Shown one piece after another: positions 39,879-44,785 of a stretch of DNA of 44,785 nt. Origin of the DNA: Allosalinactinospora lopnorensis (GTDB lineage Bacteria; Actinomycetota; Actinomycetes; Streptosporangiales; Streptosporangiaceae). The first letter of the stretch is position 1; each line of letters begins with the position of its first letter. The position numbers and the translations under genes were made by a program. The stretch lies in assembly GCF_000981225.1 (NCBI RefSeq), contig NZ_LAJC01000048.1:1-44785 (forward strand), given 5' to 3'. The notes beneath the pieces were generated by a model, which worked only from the letters and a program-made list of their open reading frames with translations, was not told the DNA's origin and made no database searches.

Positions 39879-41813
39879 GTGGACATGACGACTGCGGACC
39901 CGCTCGTTGGCGCGACCCTGGACCGGCGCTACTACGTCGAATCGCGGATCGCGGGCGGCGGCATGGCTACCGTCTACGTCGGTCACGATCTACGACTCGA
40001 CCGGCGCCTGGCCCTGAAGGTCATGCACTTCTCCCTTGCCCAGGACCCCTCGTTCGTGCGCCGGTTCATCAACGAGGCGCACTCGGTCGCCAAGCTGTCC
40101 CATCCCAACGTGGTCCAGGTCTATGACCAGGGCAACGACCAGGGGCACGTCTACCTGGCGATGGAGTACGTGGCGGGTCGCACGCTGCGCGACATGCTGA
40201 ACGAGCGCGGCCGGCTCGACTCGCAGCAGGCCCTGCAGGTGATGGCCCCCGTCCTGGCCGCGCTGGGCGCGGCGCACCAGGCCGGGATGGTGCACCGCGA
40301 CGTCAAGCCCGAGAACGTACTGCTCACCGAGGACGGCCGGGTGAAGGTCGCCGATTTCGGCCTGGCGCGCGCCGTGGAGGACTCCCAGCAGGGGATGACG
40401 AAGACCGGAACGGTCATGGGGACCGCCGCCTACCTTGCTCCCGAGCAGATCGAGCGCGGCACCTCCGATGCCCGCTCCGACGTGTACGCGGCCGGCATCA
40501 TGCTCTACGAGCTGCTCACCGGAAGCCAGCCGCACACCGGTGAGAACCCCATCGCGATCGCCTACCAGCACGTCAACTCCGACGTACCGCGCCCTTCCTC
40601 GGTCGTTCCCGGCACCCCTCCCGCGGTCGACGAACTGGTCACCAAGGCCACGGAGCGAGACCCCCGCTACCGCCCCAGCAACGCCGGGCAGTACCTGACT
40701 TCCACGCTGAAGGTGATGCCGCCCGGAGCCGGGGCCGCCGTCGGGCAGACCTCGCCGCTGGCCTACGACACGGCGGTCCCCGCTCCCGCCGGGGACTCCA
40801 GCGGGAGCGACACCCTGGAGGTCAATCTGGAGGGGGCCGACTTCGGCGGGCCGGAGCAGCGCCCCTGGCTCGGCCGGTACGGCCGGTACGCCGCCCTGGC
40901 GTTCGGCGTCGTCCTGCTTGCGGTGCTGCTCGGTTTCGGCTGGTGGATGCTGTTCGGCCGCTACGAGAACGTCCCCGAGCTGGCCGGTCTGGACGAGCAG
41001 GCCGCCGAACAGCGGCTGAGTGAGACCGGCCTGGAACTCGTCGTGGCCGGCGAGCGCGCCTACAGCGACCAGGCCGAGGCGGGCCAGATCGCCGAGAGCT
41101 CTCCCGGCGCCGGCGAGCAGATTCTGCCCGGCGATACGGTCACGGTTACTCTGTCGAAAGGGCCCCAGGTCATCGACATGCCGGACGTCGTGGGCGAGCC
41201 GGTGAGCGAGGCCCGCACGACGCTGGAGGAGACCGGGCTCGCCGAGATCGAGGAGCAGGAGAGCGTCTCCTACGACGAGCCGCCGGGGACGGTCCTCTCC
41301 AGCGACCCGGAGCCCGGGGCGGACGCCGACCGCGAGAATGCCGTCACCCTGGAGGTCAGTTCCGGCTTCGAGGTGCCCGAGGTCGTGGGCTCCCCGGAGG
41401 ATGACGCTCGCGGGACGCTGGAGGAGGCCGGACTCAACGTCGAGGTCAACGAGGTGTCCAGCGACGCCGACGAGGGTGAGGTCGTCGGGCAGGACCCCGA
41501 GGCGGGGGTGACCGCCGGGCCCGGCGACACGGTCACCATCGCCGTCTCCTCCGGTGCGGAGAAGATCGAGATCCCCGACGTCACCGGTTTTAAGGTCAAG
41601 GACGCCGAGAAGGAGCTGAAGGACCGCGGTTTCGAGGTGGAGGTGAACGAGTCCCTCCTCGGCGGTGACCGCGTCCAGAGCTTCAGCCCGCAGGGCGAGG
41701 CGGAGGAAGGCGAGACGATCGAGCTGACCGTCGGCCCCTTCGTCCAACCGAGGGATCCCGACGATGGGGAGCAGGACGACGGCGACGGCGACAACGACGA
41801 CGAGGACGACTAG
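39879..41813 (+). CDS. PASTA-domain Ser/Thr protein kinase (PknB-like, PknL position)
   Basis: This is a 644-residue receptor kinase. The cytoplasmic kinase domain (about 16-275) has the Gly-loop IAGGGMATVYV, catalytic Lys47 in LALKVMH, the HRD motif H139-R140-D141 in MVHRDVKPEN, DFG at 159-161 and GTAAYLAPEQ. A juxtamembrane linker precedes one membrane helix (about 336-358). Four extracellular PASTA domains (about 361-620) bind muropeptides or lipid II in relatives. The protein ends in a strongly acidic tail (DPDDGEQDDGDGDNDDEDD). The start is GTG 39879 or ATG 39885; TACACT lies just upstream, so the transcript may be leaderless. Mycobacterial PknL, which holds this position, lacks PASTA domains, so the functional match may be closer to PknB. 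Confidence 0.93.
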   Translation: MDMTTADPLVGATLDRRYYVESRIAGGGMATVYVGHDLRLDRRLALKVMHFSLAQDPSFVRRFINEAHSVAKLSHPNVVQVYDQGNDQGHVYLAMEYVAGRTLRDMLNERGRLDSQQALQVMAPVLAALGAAHQAGMVHRDVKPENVLLTEDGRVKVADFGLARAVEDSQQGMTKTGTVMGTAAYLAPEQIERGTSDARSDVYAAGIMLYELLTGSQPHTGENPIAIAYQHVNSDVPRPSSVVPGTPPAVDELVTKATERDPRYRPSNAGQYLTSTLKVMPPGAGAAVGQTSPLAYDTAVPAPAGDSSGSDTLEVNLEGADFGGPEQRPWLGRYGRYAALAFGVVLLAVLLGFGWWMLFGRYENVPELAGLDEQAAEQRLSETGLELVVAGERAYSDQAEAGQIAESSPGAGEQILPGDTVTVTLSKGPQVIDMPDVVGEPVSEARTTLEETGLAEIEEQESVSYDEPPGTVLSSDPEPGADADRENAVTLEVSSGFEVPEVVGSPEDDARGTLEEAGLNVEVNEVSSDADEGEVVGQDPEAGVTAGPGDTVTIAVSSGAEKIEIPDVTGFKVKDAEKELKDRGFEVEVNESLLGGDRVQSFSPQGEAEEGETIELTVGPFVQPRDPDDGEQDDGDGDNDDEDD

Positions 41814-41995
41814 GACGGCACGCCCGTACCGGTGCCGTCCCGGCGTTCCCGGACCGCCCGGCTCCGGCCCGCAGCGGACGGCGACCGCCCCCGGGACCTG
41901 CGCTCTCCCGCTCCGCCGAGGTCGCTCTCGCCGCTAAGGCCGCGCCCCGCCCTTACGCGGGAACGCGGCGCACCGAGGCCGTGCGGCTTTCCGGA

Positions 41996-43474
41996 TCAGC
42001 CCAGCTCGGTCCACCCCTTGGAGCGCTCGACTGCGACCCGCCACCGCCGGTAGGCGGCCTCGTCGCGCTTCCCCGGCTCGAAGCGCCGGTCGAGCTTCCA
42101 GGTGTCCTTCAGCTCGTCGGTGGAGTTCCACACCCCGGTGCCGAGGCCGGCCAGGAACGCCGCGCCCAGAGCGGTGGTCTCCTGGACCATCGGCCGGGCC
42201 ACACTGACCGCGAGCTGGTCCGCCTGGATCTGGCAGAGCAGGTCGTTCGCCGACGCCCCGCCGTCGACCCGGAGCTCGGGGAGCCTGGTTCCGGAGGCCC
42301 GCTCCATGGCCTCGGCGACGTCTCGGACCTCGAACGCGATCGCCTCCAGTGTGGCCCTGGCCAGGTGAGCGCGGCCGGTCCCGCGGGTGATCCCGAAGAT
42401 GGCGCCACGGGCGTACGGGTCCCAGTCCGGAGCCCCGAGGCCGGTCAGCGCCGGAACGAACACGACACCGCCGGAGTCCTCGACAGCCCTGGCCAGCGCC
42501 TCGGACTGCGGGGCGCTGTCGAGCATCCCCAGGCCGTCGCGCAGCCACTGCACGGCGGCGCCGGTGACGAAGATCGCCCCTTCCAGCGCGTAGTCCAGGG
42601 TGCCGTCGGGGTGCTGCCACAGCACTGTGCTGAGCAGGCCGTGTTCCGGATCGACCGCCTCCTGGCCGGTGTTGACCAGGACGAAGGAACCGGTGCCGTA
42701 GGTGCACTTGGAGGTGCCCGGCGAATAGCAGTTCTGCCCGAACATGGCCGCCTGCTGGTCGCCGGCGATACCCGCGATCGGCAGCCGCAGGCCCAGGAAC
42801 TCCTCGGGCTCCGTCTCGCCGACGGCGCCGTAGGAGGGAACGACCTCGGGAAGGGCCTCCATGGGGACGCCGAACAACTCGCACATCTCCTCCGACCAGC
42901 GCCCGGCCCGGATGTCGTAGAGCAGGGTCCGGGAGGCGTTGCTGGCGTCGGTCACGTGCCGCGCCCCGCCGGTCAGCCGGGCGATGATGTAGGAGTCGAC
43001 CGTTCCGACGACGACGTCGCCGGACTCCACACCGCTCCAGGCCCGCTGGTCGTGCCGCCTGATCCAGGTGAGCTTGGTGGCGGTGAAGTAGGGATCCAGG
43101 CGCAGCCCGGTGATCCGGGTGACCCGACCCTCCTTTCCGAGGTCGCGCAGCTCCTCGCAGATACCTGCGGTCCGGCGGTCCTGCCAGACGATCGCTCTTC
43201 GCGGCGAACTGCCGCGCTTGCGGTTCCACAGCACGGCGGTCTCGCGTTGGTTGGTGATGCCGACGCAGCTCGGGGGCTGGTCCGAGGCGTCTAGGGCGAT
43301 CTGGCACGCTGCGAGCGCCGCCTGCCATATCTCCTCGGGAACGTGTTCGACCCACCCCGACTCCGGGTAATGCTGAGCGAATTCCTGGTAACCACGGGAG
43401 AGGACACCGCCGTCCTCTCCGACGACAAGCGCGGTGACACCCGTTGTGCCGGCGTCGATGGTGAGCACGGACAT
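41996..43474 (-). CDS. glpK: Glycerol kinase
   Basis: GlpK phosphorylates glycerol to glycerol-3-phosphate. The 492-residue protein has the FGGY-family N-terminus (VLTIDAGTTGVTALVV), GITNQRETAVLWNR, IVWQDRRTA, IAGDQQAAMFGQ, YGTGSFVLVNTG and the C-terminal VDGGASANDLLCQIQAD. DAGTTGV replaces the DQGTTSS of E. coli, so it may belong to an actinobacterial subgroup. ATG 43474 is the start. Neither glpF nor glpD adjoins it. A DasR-type site lies 31 bases upstream. Confidence 0.93.
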   Translation of the reverse strand: MSVLTIDAGTTGVTALVVGEDGGVLSRGYQEFAQHYPESGWVEHVPEEIWQAALAACQIALDASDQPPSCVGITNQRETAVLWNRKRGSSPRRAIVWQDRRTAGICEELRDLGKEGRVTRITGLRLDPYFTATKLTWIRRHDQRAWSGVESGDVVVGTVDSYIIARLTGGARHVTDASNASRTLLYDIRAGRWSEEMCELFGVPMEALPEVVPSYGAVGETEPEEFLGLRLPIAGIAGDQQAAMFGQNCYSPGTSKCTYGTGSFVLVNTGQEAVDPEHGLLSTVLWQHPDGTLDYALEGAIFVTGAAVQWLRDGLGMLDSAPQSEALARAVEDSGGVVFVPALTGLGAPDWDPYARGAIFGITRGTGRAHLARATLEAIAFEVRDVAEAMERASGTRLPELRVDGGASANDLLCQIQADQLAVSVARPMVQETTALGAAFLAGLGTGVWNSTDELKDTWKLDRRFEPGKRDEAAYRRWRVAVERSKGWTELG

Positions 43475-43504
43475 GGGGTTGGCCTCCAGCAGCTAAGGCG
43501 ACTA

Positions 43505-43516
43505 TGGTCTAGACCA
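43505..43516. promoter_or_regulatory. DasR-type (dre) operator core
   Basis: TGGTCTAGACCA is a perfect palindrome identical to the core of the DasR response element, bound by a GntR-family regulator that senses glucosamine-6-phosphate in Streptomyces. It lies 31 bases before the glpK start and 220 before the phosphofructokinase. The match is seen; that DasR itself binds is inferred. Confidence 0.7.
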
Positions 43517-43517
43517 C

Positions 43518-43632
43518 GTGAACAGTGTGGAACGGAGTGAACCCGATCCTTTTCGGATCGTCATCCGGAGGACCTACCCCGGGGTAGTCGCTTTCCAACG
43601 CTACGCGGGTACGTTTCCGTGACACTGTTCAC
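43518..43632. repeat. Inverted 11-base repeats in the glpK-pfkA control region
   Basis: GTGAACAGTGT (43518-43528) and its exact complement ACACTGTTCAC (43622-43632) face each other across about 93 bases in the divergent promoter region. Between them CGATCC-TTTTC-GGATCG (43544-43560) forms a small hairpin. Paired sites suggest a regulator that may loop the region. Confidence 0.5.
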
Positions 43633-43736
43633 ACCGCCGCCTCCGGCGGCGCCCAACGGGATCCAGAGTCCATGCGAGAGCGCAGAGCACGCGCCGGTCA
43701 TGGTGTTCTAGTCATCAGTGAGTTCGAGGAGTACAC

Positions 43737-44762
43737 ATGCGAGTCGGGGTGCTGACCGGTGGCGGTGACTGCCCGGGGCTGAACGCGGTCATCCGCGCGG
43801 TCGTCCGCAAGGGCATCAAGGACTACGGGTACGAGTTCGTCGGCTTCCGCGACGGCTGGCGCGGACCACTCGAAGGCGACACCATGCCTCTGGACCGCGC
43901 CGCCGTGAGCGGAATCCTGCCGCGGGGCGGCACGATCCTCGGATCCTCGCGCACCAACCTGATGAAGATCGAGGGCGGGGTGGATCGCGTCAAGGACAAC
44001 ATGGCCGGCCTCGGCGTCGACGCGCTGGTCGCGATCGGCGGTGAGGACACGCTCGGTGTCGCGCGCCAGCTGCACGACCGCGACGTCAACGTGGTCGGCG
44101 TTCCGAAGACCATCGACAACGACCTGAACGCCACCGACTACACGTTCGGGTTCGACACCGCGGTCAACATCGCCACCGAGGCGATCGACCGGCTGCACAC
44201 CACCGCGGAGTCCCACCACCGCGCTCTGATCGTCGAGGTCATGGGCCGCCACGCGGGGTGGATCGCGCTGCACTCCGGCATGGCCGCGGGCGCCAACGTC
44301 ATCCTGATCCCCGAGTACCCGTTCGACATCGACCAGGTCGTCGCGCACGTCGAGAGCCGATTCAAGACCAACTACGCGCCGATCATCGTGGTCGCCGAGG
44401 GGGCGCACCCCAAGGAGGGCCAGATGGAGCTCGCCACCGGCGACAAGGACGCCTTCGGTCACGTCCGCCTCGGCGGCATCGGCCAACGGCTGGCGGAGGA
44501 GATCGAGACCCGCACCGGCAAGGAGTCGCGTTCGGTCGTCCTCGGCCACGTCCAGCGGGGCGGTACGCCTTCGGCCTTCGACCGGGTCCTCGCCACCCGC
44601 CTGGGGGTGAACGCCATCGAGGCCGTCCACGACCGGGAGTTCGGGAAGATGGTCGCCCTCCAGGGCACCGGCATCGTCCGGGTCGACCTGTCCGCCGCCA
44701 CCGACAAGCTCAAGACCGTCCCGGCTGAGCGCTACGAGGAGGCGGAGGTCTTCTTCGGCTGA
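43737..44762 (+). CDS. pfkA: 6-phosphofructokinase, group III (ATP- or PPi-dependent)
   Basis: This 341-residue enzyme phosphorylates fructose-6-phosphate. Its numbering aligns with E. coli PfkA: G-G-E-D-T at 101-105 and P-K-T-I-D at 123-127, with the catalytic base D127. Other motifs are VLTGGGDCPGLNAVIR, MGRHAGWIAL, AEGAHPKEG and LGHVQRGGTPSAFDR. Asp104 with Lys124 is the residue pair linked with pyrophosphate use in this superfamily, whereas Gly at both positions marks classical ATP enzymes. Many actinomycete relatives share this sequence type, so the phosphoryl donor is open. The ATG at 43737 overlaps the end of a possible ribosome site (GAGGAG). The 23 bases after the gene hold nothing visible. 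Confidence 0.93.
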   Translation: MRVGVLTGGGDCPGLNAVIRAVVRKGIKDYGYEFVGFRDGWRGPLEGDTMPLDRAAVSGILPRGGTILGSSRTNLMKIEGGVDRVKDNMAGLGVDALVAIGGEDTLGVARQLHDRDVNVVGVPKTIDNDLNATDYTFGFDTAVNIATEAIDRLHTTAESHHRALIVEVMGRHAGWIALHSGMAAGANVILIPEYPFDIDQVVAHVESRFKTNYAPIIVVAEGAHPKEGQMELATGDKDAFGHVRLGGIGQRLAEEIETRTGKESRSVVLGHVQRGGTPSAFDRVLATRLGVNAIEAVHDREFGKMVALQGTGIVRVDLSAATDKLKTVPAERYEEAEVFFG

Positions 44763-44785
44763 GGCCGACCGGTACGGAACCCCCG

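Noticed and set aside
39990-41747. 585-codon minus-strand frame opposite the PASTA kinase
   Set aside because: It mirrors the kinase and PASTA codons; no start signal or domain.

Overview
The window is high-GC actinobacterial chromosome. The best guess is Nocardiopsaceae (Nocardiopsis, Streptomonospora or Thermobifida-like). This rests on the BldD homologue with its c-di-GMP signature, the actinobacterial integration host factor, an XRE/DUF397 pair, a class F-like sortase, an F420-type nitroreductase, and the order pyrR-pyrB-pyrC-carA-carB-pyrK-pyrD-pyrF-mihF-gmk-rpoZ-coaBC-metK. It looks like core chromosome with an accessory-flavoured stretch at about 4.3-14.5 kb. I see no phage, insertion sequence, CRISPR array, tRNA or rRNA.

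Layout. (1) 1-4.2 kb: rsmB and fmt (minus) are divergent from priA (plus). (2) 4.3-14.5 kb: a surface-protein/sortase pair, a secreted propeller-like protein, a DinB-family protein, an S-adenosylmethionine methyltransferase, a DUF3870/CoA-transferase/glutaryl-CoA dehydrogenase operon, a deazaflavin nitroreductase, an XRE/DUF397 pair and a small orphan. (3) 14.5-29.7 kb, all minus: metK, coaBC, rpoZ, gmk, mihF, then the complete de novo pyrimidine set from pyrF back to pyrR. The pyrR leader carries a PyrR-binding RNA loop. (4) 30.2-36.2 kb: bldD, a GNAT acetyltransferase behind a consensus LexA box, metF, a polyprenyl diphosphate synthase, a DUF418 membrane protein and an NmrA-like oxidoreductase. 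(5) 36.2-41.8 kb: thiE and an Rv2175c-like HTH protein (minus), a TPP riboswitch with thiO-thiS-thiG (plus), and a PASTA Ser/Thr kinase. (6) 42-44.8 kb: glpK (minus) and a phosphofructokinase (plus) share a divergent control region with a perfect DasR-type operator core.

How the genes work together. The pyr genes make UMP from glutamine, bicarbonate and aspartate. Several overlap by 1-4 bases, so they are translationally coupled and PyrR probably controls them as a group. The thi genes make the thiazole half of thiamine under TPP control, and thiE joins the halves. metK and metF belong to methionine/SAM metabolism, which the window's methyltransferases draw on.

Quality warning. Five genes (rsmB, the surface-protein gene, pyrK, pyrC, metF) each read correctly only if one base is restored in a short G/C run. 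A sixth (DinB family) has an in-frame TGA where relatives, as I recall, have tryptophan. Loss of pyrC, pyrK and metF together is implausible, so I read the five frameshifts as probable sequence errors. They are typed as pseudogenes because the sequence as given is interrupted.
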